Positions 1 through 10,715 of a stretch of DNA of 64,000 nt are shown here, piece by piece. Origin of the DNA: Myotis daubentonii (lineage: Eukaryota; Chordata; Mammalia; Chiroptera; Vespertilionidae); the NCBI RefSeq assembly GCF_963259705.1, contig NC_081847.1, positions 71,197,754-71,261,753 of the forward strand. The letters are read 5' to 3'. The notes beneath the pieces were generated by a model. It was not told the DNA's origin, ran no database searches, and worked only from the letters and a program-made list of their open reading frames with translations. How positions within the stretch are numbered: the first letter of the stretch is position 1; the number at the start of each line of letters is the position of its first letter. Position numbers and translations under genes: made by a program.

Positions 1-899
1 TATTCTTGGGGATGAGCAGGAGTTTGTCAGGCATGAATATAATGCTAAACTTGGAAAAACTCGTACTTCAGTATGTCCCCCAAACCCTTTCTGTAGTGAG
101 GAAACAGGTTCTGAGGGGCTAAATAATGTTCCGCACACATGAATAACAAGCATGTTTTGAACATAGGTCTGCCTGATTCTTGGTCTAGTGTTCATTCATT
201 GAACCCCTACAAGGAAAAACTGTAAGAGTGTCTTGAAACTTCCACCTATGGTGAGGCAACTTCCCCAAAGATTTAGGGACTCGATGACACATCTTTCCTT
301 GGAAAACTGACCTTGATGCCAAAAAGGCAAGGGTGAAAGAAAGTAGGTCAATGATGGGAATTCAAGCCAGCATCTTGAGAATTATCCTTAATAGGAGAAA
401 GGTAGTGTCCTATAATCTAACTTTGAAAATTTTTAACTTTGAAAGTGTAAACTATGAACTATGGGTTTTACAAGAGGAGGTGGAAATACTAAGTGGGATA
501 AGATCTTGGGTTCTGTTCCCTTATTGGGCAGGATTCTCTGGAATTCTTGGTCAATAAGTCTTGGACATGGTAGATCAAGCACGTGGTGGCACCCCAATCC
601 TGCTCTGCCCCCTCCCGTGGGCCCCAACTCAATTTGGACATCCTTGGGCTTCTTGAAGACATCCTTGCCCGACCAATCTCATCATCTTCCCTGCATTCTC
701 CCCATGTTACAGCATCCCCACACACACTAAGCAAAGCCAGATGCCTAAGGATTGTCCTCAATCCCTCCGTCTCCCTCCTCCCCACACCAAATCAGCCCAG
801 GTCTTGTTGATTCTTCACCTTAATATTTTTCATACTTACCTTCTCCCTTTCAATCTTTTCACTATCCCTGTTAATCTTTTGCTTGGATGATTATGATTC

Positions 900-1672
900 A
901 CCCCTGTCACCTGCACTTTCTCCACTCTAATCCCTTTCCCACTCTGACAGAGACATCTTCCTCAAAACACATTTGATCATGCCACTCCCTACTTAAAACC
1001 CATCCCAGGCTCCTCACTGCCCTCAGAGAATGTCCAAGCTCCTCAACTGGTCTTCAAAGATCCCGCAGGATCCACTTCTCCTCCCCACATTGACTCCATC
1101 TTTCACTGAGCTCCCCCAACTGTCCCTATCTCCAGATGGTAACATTTTAGCCACTCTACTAGTAAATACTTAACATTTTCTGAATGTGCCTGACCATTTC
1201 AAACCTACAGGCCACTGCTCACATTCTTCTTCCTCCCAGAATAGTCTTCTGTATTCCTGAAAATCCCCTTCCGGATACAGCATAAGACCACCTCTTCCAT
1301 GAAGCCTTTCCTGATCTTCTAGGAAAACTGATCACTCAGTGCCTTACTCATCCAGTGTACATGGTGCAGGTTTCTGCCAGAGAATGCAGACACACTACTC
1401 AGAGCTGCCACGCACAATTCCATTCACACTGTCGTCTATGAGAAAAGTGCCCCCTGGACTGTGCAGTGCACAACCTGTTCTGCTGCACATGGAGATTTGA
1501 TGCTCATGTACTTATCTCTGGATGTTTGTGACTCCCACTAGAATATGAGCTTCTGGAAAGAAGTGGCTATGTCAGATTTATCTCTGTTCTCTTAAAACCC
1601 AGTACAGACCTGGCACAGAAAGAGCTCAGTGAGTGTTGAATGAATAAAGGAATAAATGAATGGATGAATGAA
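900..1672 (+). repeat. L2 LINE 3' end
   Basis: The plus strand reads like an eroded L2 3' end. It has the segment for low-quality 'catgccactccctacttaaaacc', then the 'gaagcctttcctgatcttct' region, a 'gaatatgagcttctggaaag' stretch, and a terminal TGAATGAATGAA-type tail near 1640-1672. This is an ancient mammalian LINE and codes for nothing here. Confidence 0.75.
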
Positions 1673-2774
1673 ATGTTTAAGTAAACGGGTACAAAAGTTG
1701 TTAAATTTCTGACTTCTGAGATTTCTCCATTCACTACCCTATCTCCTGGCCTGATAAAAACCCAATAAACACATTCCCAGGTCTTTCCACCTTGGGGCTA
1801 TATTAAGCCTCATTGATGTTTTATGAATTTGAAGGTCAAGTACAGCATCTTCTCTCTTGTTAGTCACTGGGGTTGCCCTATGGCTCTCTTCAGACAGCAG
1901 GGGGACAGACCAGGCCAAGGGAAGACCTTGGACTTCTGTATCCTGTGAGGTCTCTCCACCCCTCTCCAGCTGGGCTGGAGCCCTGGGATCCTTTCAGCCT
2001 CTTCAAAGGAGGAAGCAGGCTTGGCCTGCTCTGGACCCCCCACTGCCTTCCAGGCACCTCCAAATGGCCCAGAGTAGGAAGGGGGAGCACCTCCAGCCTC
2101 CAGAATCACTTAGGGACTACCTCTGTCTAGTCCAGGCCACTATCATTGCTCACCTAGCTGACAGTCAGGACCTCCTGACTGCTCTGCCCATTCTCAAGTT
2201 TGGTGATCTTTGTAAAATGCAGATCCAATCATGTCACTTCCCATCACTGTTTCTCCACTCACTGCTCTTTGCATAAAATTCCAGTTCTGCCAGACCTGCT
2301 CCTCAGACTCACACTATCACCCTTGGGCTACACTTCAACCACATTGAACTCCCGTTGGTCCCCAGAACACACCATGCCCTCTCCTACCCTTGAATCTGAA
2401 AGGACTCTCTTTCTCCTTCCCCTTTTAACTTATCCCTGGATGTGGGTCATCCCTGGACATTGCTGCATTTCAGAATCCTCCATGACCCCAGGGGTTGGGA
2501 TAGGCATCTTCCATGTTCCCACAGCCTCCTTATCAAACAGTTTGGTTTTGAACAGATTATGCATACATACCTGTTTAAAAATTCTAACAACATTAAAGAA
2601 TGTTGAGTGAAGAGTAAATCTCCTCTCATTCTGTAGTCCCTTATTTCCACTCCCCCAAAGCAAGCACTACTGGTAGCTTCTCATGCATCCTTCCAGAAAT
2701 ACTCCTTGCTTTGCAAGCACTTGTGCATCTATTTAACCTCTTTCTAAATATGCTAAATAGCACACTGATGTTTT

Positions 2775-3085
2775 TTTCCCCTTCACTTTTTTTTTCCTAC
2801 TCTCTAATACATCTTAGCATTCCATATGCTTTTTAAAAAAAAAAAAAAACAGCTGCATAGTATTCTATTGTGTGAGAGGTCCAAAACTTGTTTACCCAGT
2901 TCCCAACTCATGGACAACTGGGTTACTTCCATCCTCTTGCAAGCACTTCCTATACTGCAATGAATATCCATGTACATACTTCTTGGTGCACACACCCAAA
3001 TGTAACTGCAGGATAATCTCCAAGGTCTGGTCCTTTCTATGTTTGATATAAAGGGCCAGACTGTCCTGGAGAAGCTGTTCAAATT
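2775..3085 (-). repeat. L1 3' fragment, antisense
   Basis: On the plus strand one sees the reverse complement of the L1 3' region: 'catagtattctattgtg', then a stretch about cold 'ctgcaatgaatatccatg' and 'ggtgcacacacccaaatgta'. This is typical of old L1 3' ends read backwards. It is degraded, with no reading frame. Confidence 0.6.
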
Positions 3086-3799
3086 TACTTATCCCACACT
3101 AAGGAGTCCAGGAAAGGGTATAATTACCTGGTCATTTGTCTTTCTGCTTCCATGGAACTGTGACCCTGGGATGATAGAAGCTATGTCTGTCCTCATCTGT
3201 CCCAAGCCCCCGGCCCAGGGTTTGGGTAATAAAAAAACCTCATAAATATTTTTGATTGAATGGGGATGGGACAATATAGATAAATCCTGAGTCTTGTTCA
3301 AAGATGAGCTTGAGTTCCACAATCTGCTCCCTTCCCACCTTTAAACATTAAACTTATTCCTTTCAGAGGGGGTGACCATTTACTGGGCACCTATCATCTA
3401 CTTCAAATTATCATGCTTTGTCTGTCTGTAGGACCCCATGGTTTCTGCACAGAGCCTGGACAAAAGTCTATAAACACTTGTTGATGGGTACTCTGATTTA
3501 ATCTAACCCCCATTTACTGGATGCTGGAAACAAAAGGATTAACTAGGCCATGGGCACGTCCAGGCTACCAGCACATGGGTGATGCTTGAATTAGAAATCA
3601 GAAACCCTATAGGGGGCCTTGCCATATCTGGGAAGCCTTCCTTGGTGGTGCCAACACTGATGTCACTCAATGCTGGGCCACCAACCATAGCCCTGACCTC
3701 CCTGGGCCCCAACCCTAGGTGTCTGGGGCTGGGACTCCTGTGGGGAGGTGCCCAATTCCCCATGAACAAGACAGGATTCTAGGGAGATAAACAGCCTTG

Positions 3800-4060
3800 T
3801 AGCCTCTGTATGGGATGGCAGGACAAGAGTAGGGGCAGGAGATGTGAGAGACAGAGACTGCAAGAGAGGGAGAGACATTCAGTGTGATACAGGGTGAATG
3901 AGCTGGAAGGCCAGAGAGATGTAGAGAAAACGAGTGAGAGAGAAAGAGACGCAGAGAGATTAACTGAGACAGAAAGGGACAGAGAGAGGAGAGAAGGAGG
4001 GAAAAGGAGAGTAAGATACACCACTGAGAGCAAGAGGAGAAGGACTCCCATTGAAAGGGA
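3800..4060 (+). repeat. GA-rich low-complexity tract
   Basis: About 250 bases dominated by GAGA and GAGAGACAGAG units, with no fixed period. It lies just downstream, in gene sense, of the exon 3 donor of GDAP1L1, so in the transcript it is a pyrimidine-rich (TCTC) run directly after the exon. The apparent open frames across it are composition artefacts. Confidence 0.75.
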
Positions 4061-4117
4061 GCAGGCGGGCAAGGAAGGGGGTCAGCAAGGGGCTGGTGCA
4101 CTGCCCCGGGCACTCAC

Positions 4118-4291
4118 TGCGGATCTCAGCCGTGGCGTACTTGGGGATCATGGAGTCGGTGGTGAGCTCGGGGTGCAGGATGCAGCCGTGTGTGTAGGCG
4201 TCCATGGGCAGTGAGTCCAGCAGCTCGCGGTACTGCAGCACCCGTGCATGCTGTGGGCTGCCCGCCTCGGGCATCAGGGCTACCACGTGCT
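4118..4291 (-). CDS. GDAP1L1: GDAP1L1 coding exon 3
   Basis: Third coding exon of ganglioside-induced differentiation-associated protein 1-like 1, a GST-fold paralogue of the mitochondrial-fission factor GDAP1. The 174 bp supply residues about 125-183 (starting EHVVALMPEAG, ending KYATAEIR). They cover the link from the thioredoxin-like N domain into the helical C domain. The acceptor is ctcgCAG before AG-CAC at 4291 and the donor is A|GTGAGT at 4118/4117. Both borders are phase 1, so the split Glu codon joins correctly to exon 2. The downstream exons, with the C-terminal hydrophobic anchor known in the family, are outside the window. The sequence is intact and close to my memory of the human protein, with a few conservative changes. 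Confidence 0.95.
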
Positions 4292-5362
4292 CTGCGAGAC
4301 ACAGCCGGGGCTGGACCAGCGGCATGAGGCCCAACTCGGCCACCTGCCCCTGATTCAGAAAGGTCATCCTCTCGCACCCCAACTTCCAACCCCAGCATCC
4401 TGGAAATCCAAAATGTTGTGGCCCAGAGGTCCCCGGCCCACACCCTTTCCGGACTCCTTGAGATACAGTCCTCATCCAGTTGACAGGGGATCCTAGTGGT
4501 CCGGCCCACCACCCCTCCTCGCTGGAGACCTCCAAGCTGTCCTCTGAGGGGCAGGCGGGAGCCTGGGCTCCTTACTGCCAGACTTCAACAGAAGCTGTAA
4601 ACTTGGACGTTTAAAATGCAACTCTCTTTGATTTTTATTGTTAATGCTCGAGGATATTTTTCCATTGACTTTTAGAGAGTAGGAGAGAGGGGGAAAGCAC
4701 ATCGATTAGATCTCCTTGATTTTTAAATGTTGGCAACTAATTCATATTCTTTTTAAACTGTGCATGTCTGGTCCCTGATCCCCTCTCAGCTGCTGTTTGC
4801 AGCCTCCACTGTGGGCTGTGAGCTCCTAAACCAAAGCAAGGCCAGGGGGAGGGAGGGAGGGAAGGGGACGTAGGATTGTATGAGGTTCTGGAGTGTCAGC
4901 CCTATTCTTGTCTGCAAGGTTCTGGGATATCTGGGCCCATGTCTGTGGGCTTCCTGGGAATCCACAGCCCTGACTATGCTTATAGGTTTCAGGGGGCTGG
5001 GCCTGCTAGTGCCCTGGCATCCTTGGAAGATCTCTACCCTGACTGTGGGGACTGTTCATGCCCGAGGGGATCCCAAGGGTCTGTGGCCATGCCTGTGATT
5101 CTAGAATTTTTGAGGAAGGAAGCTATAGCCTCAGAGCTTCAAGGGGGAGGGTGTCTGGACCATGCCCTTTCTCTGTAGTAGTACCAGAGTGGGGGCGCTG
5201 TGGAGATCTGTGGCTATGCAGTTCCTAGGGGTATCTGAGCCCGTGATTCATCTTGGGGGAGACTGAGCCTTGCCCATGGCTCCAGTGGGTTTCCGAAGGC
5301 TTTCCAAGGCTCTGGGGCCCCATCTGAACCTGCAGGGCCTCTGGTGGGGGCGGCAGCCATAC
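4292..5362 (-). other. GDAP1L1: GDAP1L1 intron 2
   Basis: About 1.07 kb between exons 2 and 3, with GT at the 5' end (5362-5361) and AG at the 3' end. A short antisense VES SINE remnant lies near 4645-4700: 'gaggatatttttccattga' followed by a gagaga-rich stretch. The remainder is unique and fairly GC-rich, and I see no other element in it. Confidence 0.85.
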
Positions 5363-5555
5363 CTCCTGTGAAGGTGCGCTCCACATAGTCAATGATCTGG
5401 TCGTAGTCACTGATGATGTTGTCGCGATGGATGATGACGGGCACCTCCTCACCCAGGTTGAGCCGCATGAACCAGGGCTCCTTATGCTCACTCTGAGGCA
5501 GGCTCACGTCCCGCTCCTCACATGCCAGGCCCTTCTCTGCAATCACCAGCCGCAC
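5363..5555 (-). CDS. GDAP1L1: GDAP1L1 coding exon 2
   Basis: The 193 bp encode residues 61 to about 125 (VRLVIAEKGL ... DYVERTFTG), the core of the GST N-terminal (thioredoxin-like) domain. The segment NLGEEVPVIIH is the usual beta3 cis-proline region, and DNIISDYDQIIDYVE carries the acidic turn and helix that follow. The acceptor ctgCAG precedes GTG at 5555 in phase 0, and the donor GGAG|GTATGG ends it at 5363 in phase 1. The exon joins in frame with 11927-12106 upstream and 4118-4291 downstream. From family knowledge, the protein is mainly cytosolic, neuronal and can move to mitochondria under oxidative stress; the window itself does not show this. Confidence 0.96.
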
Positions 5556-5769
5556 CTGCAGGGGCCAGGGTCAGAGCGGGGAAGGCAGGTGGACACACAG
5601 GGAAACTCTGCCCAGGTGGGATTGGGCATGTGGGGAGGGAGGTCAGAGGTCACACACAGGAGGGGACACTGTTTCTTCCAGGCCATTCTTGGGCCCCTGG
5701 GTAGGGGGGCTATCTCCCAGGGGCCTAGGGCCTGGTAGTTATGGGGCTGGGTTTCACAGCTGGGCCTAT

Positions 5770-5900
5770 GTGGGGATAAAATTCCTGGCTCTGCTGTGTT
5801 TGAGCAGATTCCTTAAACTTTCTGAGCTTCAGTCTCCTTATTTGTGAAATGCAAGTATTAATAGTACCCATCCAGTGTCTCGTGTATAGATGACACTCAA
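5770..5900 (+). repeat. MIR SINE
   Basis: Reads as a degraded MIR core on the plus strand, with the 'cttcagtctccttatttgtgaaatg' type stretch followed by the 'taatagtacccatcc' segment. An ancient tRNA-derived SINE. Confidence 0.6.
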
Positions 5901-6004
5901 TTCCCAATTATCATTATCATGATTGGACTCTCAGCCTGGTCTCCAGGGGTGGAGTCGGTCAGGAAATTTGCAGAAATTCTTATCGTCAGCAGCTAAATTT
6001 TTCA

Positions 6005-6240
6005 AATTATTTGAGGGGAAATAATGAGGAAAAAAAGAACTTGCCAACATCTATCGAGCCCTTTACTGTCCCCAAATACCTTCCCATCTGGTTGCTGGAT
6101 GCTCACAGTAACCTCCCAGAAGAGGGCAGAGCAGGGACTATCTCCTTATTTTTACTGATAAGAAAACTAAAGGCCAGAGAGAGTAACTTACCCAAAGTCA
6201 CACAGCAATTTAGTGGCAGACCTAAACCTGTGAGCAATGG
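6005..6240 (-). repeat. MIR SINE, antisense
   Basis: The reverse MIR core is visible as 'ctgataagaaaactaaagg' then 'cccaaagtcacacagcaat', in the expected order for a minus-strand copy. Confidence 0.7.
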
Positions 6241-6689
6241 TTCTTGACCCTCCAGACCAATGCTCCCTGCCCTGGGGGCTCCTTCCAGGGAATCCTGGAT
6301 CTGCACCCTCCTTAGCTTTCCCCCTATGTCTCCAGAGGGTCCCAGACAAACATTTGAGCTGGTAGAAGCTAATGGAGAGCCTTGAAGTAGGGGCATGTCC
6401 TAACCCAGCCCAAAATTTCTGAGCTGGAAAACAGCAATCACCTCGTCCAAATGTCCCCTTCCTGTTGACTGAGACTCAGAAAGAAGGCTGGACTTACCCA
6501 AGGGCGCCCCCCCCCCCCCCCCCCCGCAAAAAGATGGCAAGTGCCTCCACCCCTCCTGAGCATCAGTGTCCCCACAGCCAATAGGAAGCTCTGGGAACTG
6601 GGCATCCCCAGCCTCCCTCCCTGATGTCCGGAGTTAAAGACCCAGAAGACACAGCATGGGGTCATGTTCAGAATGTTGGGCTGGGTGCC

Positions 6690-6895
6690 AGACTGTGTCA
6701 ATTCAAATCCCTATAGCACTTACTTGCTGAACTTGGCTTTACAAATAGCTTTACATCTGTGTGCCTCAGTTTCCTCACCTGACCAATGGGAGTCCCAATG
6801 GCAATTCCCTCAGAGGGCTGTTGTGAGAATTAGATAATTAGTTCCTGTGGAACAGTGCCTGATACAGTAGAGGTAATGTATCTTAGCTACTTGCA
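6690..6895 (+). repeat. MIR SINE
   Basis: Contains 'gtgcctcagtttcctcacc' then 'gggctgttgtgagaattag' and 'cagtgcctgatacag', the MIR core and 3' end in order. A second MIR follows directly. Confidence 0.75.
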
Positions 6896-6899
6896 TTGG

Positions 6900-7100
6900 A
6901 CTAGGTTTCAAAGGCAGACAGACATGGACTTAAAACCTGGTTCTGTTGTTTAATTGCTGTGTGACTTTGGGCAAGTCACTGTACCCCTCTGATCAGTTTC
7001 TGTGAAATGAGGAATGTAATCCACTTCAAGGCTGGCTCAAGGTGGATATGGGATGATGTGGGTAAAGTCCCAGACAGGAGGTTAATACATGGTTTTTAAC
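6900..7100 (+). repeat. MIR SINE (second of a pair)
   Basis: Contains 'gctgtgtgactttgggcaag' and the expected continuation. It is a separate insertion directly after the previous MIR, in the same orientation. Confidence 0.7.
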
Positions 7101-7104
7101 ATTG

Positions 7105-7165
7105 CTGATATCACACACATATACACACATATGCGCACACACGCGCACACACACACACACACCCC
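7105..7165 (+). repeat. (CA)n microsatellite
   Basis: An imperfect ACAC tract with GC interruptions, followed by CCCCACAACCCC. Likely variable in length between individuals. Confidence 0.9.
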
Positions 7166-7589
7166 ACAACCCCTGATTGATGTCTTAGAGTGCTTCATGC
7201 CCCATGCTCACGGCTAACATGAACACCCCCTTCTGTTTCGTGAACTGTGGGGAGGGAGAGGTAATTGGCACCGAAACTCACAACACTCACTCACAAATTC
7301 ATTTGCTGCCTTAGCCAGAGCAGGTCCTGCAGATGGCACTGGGAGGCAGGCTCTCAAATCCTCACCCTGGCTCTGCCATGTCAGTGCTGTGTGACCTTAG
7401 AGCTATCACTGCCCCTTCCTGAGCCGCCTCTTTCTCATTAGTAAAACGAGGGGCTGCAGCCCTGCAGGGAGCTGACACTACATTCAGACCACGCAGGAGA
7501 CAGGCCGTGGGAGGGAACTGCTGGGTCTGTCTGAGAAGGGGAGGAACCGTGGCAGAGAGTGAGCACCGGGGGTGTATCTGTTGGGTCTG

Positions 7590-7800
7590 GGTGTGTTAGT
7601 GTGTGTGCCTGAGCGTGAGTAGCAACTGTGTGAATGAGCAAATGTGTGTGTGTGTCTGTGTGTGCATATGTGTGCATGAGTGTATATGGATGAGTGTACC
7701 AGTAAGTGTGAGTCTTCAAGTATTATATGAACACGTGTGCATTAGTGTGGACAGGAGTGAGTATGCATGAGTGAGAATGCCTGTGTATGTGTACATGTGA
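7590..7800 (+). repeat. Degenerate TG-rich minisatellite-like tract
   Basis: About 200 bases of irregular GTGTGTGAGTG units with longer words such as 'gtgtgtgcatgagtgta'. The His-rich and Thr-rich open frames across it are artefacts of the repeat. Confidence 0.8.
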
Positions 7801-8639
7801 GCTCATGGGCAGTGACTGCCCTGGAGAAGCCCCAGAGTGGTTGAGGCTGGAGTTTGGCTGAAGCCAAACCGCCCCGTTCCCTTCTGGCCTATCCTGGCAC
7901 CCTCCTGCCTCGGAGGTCAGGCTCCACCCAGTCCTCCAGCCTCAGGGCCCAGCTGGGGCCTCTGAATGGATGGAAACAGAACCCAAACCAAGCCTTTGCC
8001 CTTGCCAAGTCCAGACATTTGGCCTCTGTCCTGGCAGGGTATCTGTCCTGCCCTGAGATTCCAGTGAGGGTGCCAGGTGGGGCTGCTGCCTGGGGAGGGG
8101 ACTATCTTTAGAGGCGTAACAGTCCTGCTTGGAGCTGCCTCAGGTCACATGGGCAGGCGGCCAAGGAGACTTTCTCCTTTAGCTGAGTTGAAGGCCAGAG
8201 CCCATGCGCCAACCTGCAGGGGAGGGGAGGCAGGAGGAAGCCAGGCCCAGGGGAAGGGCAGGCAGTCGCCAAGGCCATCTGCCATCTCTGCCTCCTGGGG
8301 GCCGGAGCAGACTTAGGTGGTCACCACTGAGTGTGACCAGACATCAGCCATCTCTGGGCAAATTCTCTTCATTGTCATGTCAGGCACTGTCCCCCCTCAC
8401 CAAGCCCTTGTTTCTGAGGCAACTGTGATGGGTTGAATTGGTGTCTCTTCCCAGGCATTTAGTTGCTGTGTGATTTTGCAAAAGACACTTAGAGTCTCTG
8501 AGCCTTAGTTTATTTATCTCAAATACCTTGGTTTTAAATTAATAAACTTTATATTTTAAAGCAGTTTTAGGTTGACAGAATCAAATACCTTAAAAAAAAA
8601 AAGTAACACCTATGGCTTATAAATTCATCACTTTCCAAC

Positions 8640-9115
8640 ACTTATTTATCAAGTGCCTACTCTGTGCCAGGTCTTGTTCTAAGTATGGGAGACTCAGCAG
8701 TGAACAAGGATCTCTGTCCTCAGGAAGCTGACATTCTAGTGAGAGAAGACAGATAAACAGTTAATATGATAGGATATGTTAAAAGATGGTGAGTGCAACA
8801 GAAAAAAGAAAAAATACATCAGGGTAAGAATTGGGGATGTCAGGGTACAAGGGAGACAGGTGATCATTTTAAATAGGGTAATCCATTGGGGCAGCCTCTT
8901 TGAGAAGGTGACCTTTGAGCAAAGGTTTGAATGAAGTGAGGCAGTGACACACAGGGATCTGGGGAAGACTGTTCCAGGCAGAGGGACAGACAGTGCAAAG
9001 GCCCTGGGGTGGGAGCATGTCTGCAGTGTTTGAAAAGGATGTGTGGGAGGAGGCCAGTGTGGCCGGAGCAGGGTGGACGGGGAAGAGGACAGAAAGGACC
9101 ATGCACAGGGGCTTA
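8640..9115 (-). repeat. L2 LINE 3' region, antisense
   Basis: The plus strand shows the reverse L2 3' end in the right order: 'ctctgtgccaggtcttgttc', 'tcaggaagctgacattctag', 'gaaggtgacctttgagcaaa', and 'agtgcaaaggccctggggt'. The L2 appears to resume at 9598 after an inserted older element. Confidence 0.75.
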
Positions 9116-9119
9116 TAAT

Positions 9120-9590
9120 TGAGACTCCCAGACCCAGGGGTCTAGGAATAAACTTAGAGAGTCCTTGAACTAGGATGGAAATATTACATGTTTATTTTCA
9201 GTAATCTCAAACTGACATTTAGCTTTCTCTTCCGTTATGAGTGTAGGCGATAAAGCACGGTAGTGTTAGCATGCCTGGAATATTGTCAGCCCTAGGAGTC
9301 AGATATCTTCATAACTTCACAGTTGTGCCAGTTACACTCATCACGACTTCAGTATCACAGCTGCTATCAGTCCTGCCACTAGACTGTGTTATATAATGGG
9401 TTAATATAGAAACATGTCATTACATAACAAATTTGTTTTAAAAATATGTCAATAGCTGCACTTCAATACAATTGGTTTCCCTTCTAACCCAATGATCCTG
9501 TGTATATAATTTTATTCAGTTAAAAGCATTATTCTGAGAAAGGCCCAGGGGCTTCCCCTGACTGATGAGGGGTCCACGACCCAAGCAAAG
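9120..9590. mobile_element. Probable ancient hAT-Charlie-like element inside the L2
   Basis: The block starts near 'gactcccagacccaggggtc' and ends near 'cattattctgagaaaggccc' plus 'gaggggtccacgacccaa'. This resembles a widespread old mammalian hAT-type repeat. It splits the L2 at 8640-9830. I could not define its ends or its target duplication, so the family is uncertain. Confidence 0.45.
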
Positions 9591-9597
9591 TTAGGAT

Positions 9598-9832
9598 CCT
9601 ACAGTAGGGCCTGAGGCCATGAGGAGGACTCGGGCTTTTTCCCGGAGGGACCTGGGGAGCCACTACAACAGTGGTTCTCAACCTTGGCTGCACATTGGAA
9701 TCACCTGGGAACCTTTTTAAAATCCTGATTTCTGGATTCTAATGTGCAGCCAAGGTTGAGAACCACTGCACTACAAGCTTCTGAGCAGAAGAGTGAGATT
9801 GCAGTTTTCACCTGTGGGCCTCCTGCGGTGGG
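9598..9832 (-). repeat. L2 segment, duplicated copy A, carrying a MER5-like insertion
   Basis: L2-derived bases 9598-9668 and 9777-9832 read 'cctacagtagggcctgaggc' through 'ttttcacctgtgggc'. They match 10602-10715 with about 8 differences in about 114 bases. The 100-bp MER5-like element at 9669-9768 interrupts this copy only. Confidence 0.75.
9669..9768. mobile_element. Short palindromic hAT (MER5-like) with perfect target duplication
   Basis: A 100-bp element bounded by inverted repeats that begin CAGTGGTTCTCAACC. The two ends match perfectly over 28 bases. The flanks carry the 8-bp direct repeat CACTACAA (9661-9668 and 9769-9776), as expected for a hAT. Nonautonomous, no coding capacity. 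Confidence 0.9.
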
Positions 9833-10339
9833 GTAAATGGTCAAGTGCAGCAATATGGACATAGCTAGGGGTCAGTGCCCGAGAGCTTGAAAGGCAAAGG
9901 TAGAGGTCATTTACTTCCCTGCTGCCACATCTGGGAGGGGGCTTCTGGGAGACCTGCTCCATCTTGGGTGTCAGGACTGGCCCATGGCAGGACCCAGACC
10001 TGGGCCTATTACTCCTGGCAGGGGCTCCCCACAAGTAAATCTAAGACAAGGGCAAACTCTGAGAGGATGAGGACAATCTTGAACCAGGCTCTCATACCAT
10101 CCCTCCGTCTCCCATCCAGTTCCCACCACTGGGACCTGGCTCCTGAGGTTCCGGGTGGGAGGAGATTCTAACATCTGGAGATCAGGCTGATTCATCTCCA
10201 AACCCCCAACAACCTGCACAGAGACTGGCACACAGTAGGTGTTCACCATGCATGTATAAAACTTATGGACGAGTCCCAGTGGGACCTTGGTTAATGTGAC
10301 CTCTCCTGTACCTAGTACTTTATCGACATCCTAACACCT

Positions 10340-10520
10340 ATTAGTAACAGAGCCTGACTCCACGCCAGGCACTGCTGTCAGCACTTTTTGTGCATCATCT
10401 CATTTCACCATCAAAATAGCCCTCTGATGAAGGTACTGCCATTAGCTCCATTTTACAGATTATAAAACTGAGGCTTTGGAGAGACAAGCGACCTGTCCAA
10501 AGTCCCATAGCAAGTTACTG
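10340..10520 (-). repeat. MIR SINE, antisense
   Basis: Reverse MIR: 'cacgccaggcactgctgtc', 'cattttacagattataaaac', 'tgtccaaagtcccatagcaa'. Confidence 0.75.
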
Positions 10521-10601
10521 GGGATGATGGTAATCCCACTAGAGATTGTCTGGCCTCAGAGTCTATATACCCTAAACTGGGATCACTCAAAGGGAGACCG
10601 T

Positions 10602-10715
10602 GGACCTACAATAGGGCCTGATGCCATGATGAGGACTCAGGCTTTTTCCCGGAGGGACCTGGGGAGCCACTACAAGCTTCTGAGTAGACTGGTGAGATTG
10701 CAGTTTTCACCTGTG
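10602..10715 (-). repeat. L2 segment, duplicated copy B (empty site)
   Basis: About 93% identical to copy A at 9598-9832 once the insertion is removed. At the insertion point this copy has a single CACTACAA followed directly by GCTTCTGAG, so it represents the pre-insertion state. A partial MER5A-like stretch follows at 10720-10875. Confidence 0.75.

Larger units (their letters stand above)
1..4117 (-). other. GDAP1L1: GDAP1L1 intron 3 (partial, runs off the left edge)
   Basis: This stretch is the intron after coding exon 3 of the minus-strand gene. No frame on either strand resembles the remaining GDAP1L1 exons, so those must lie beyond position 1. It holds an L2 copy (900-1672), an L2-like scrap near 2140-2340, an L1 3' fragment (2775-3085) and a GA-rich low-complexity tract (3800-4060). 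The rest looks like ordinary unique intronic DNA with no other feature I can support. Confidence 0.85.

Noticed and set aside
1..4117. Search for GDAP1L1 exons 4 onwards
   Set aside because: No frame on the minus strand resembles the rest of the protein, so the exons lie outside the window.
7438..7719. His/Thr-rich open frame
   Set aside because: Direct translation of a degenerate TG/CA repeat.
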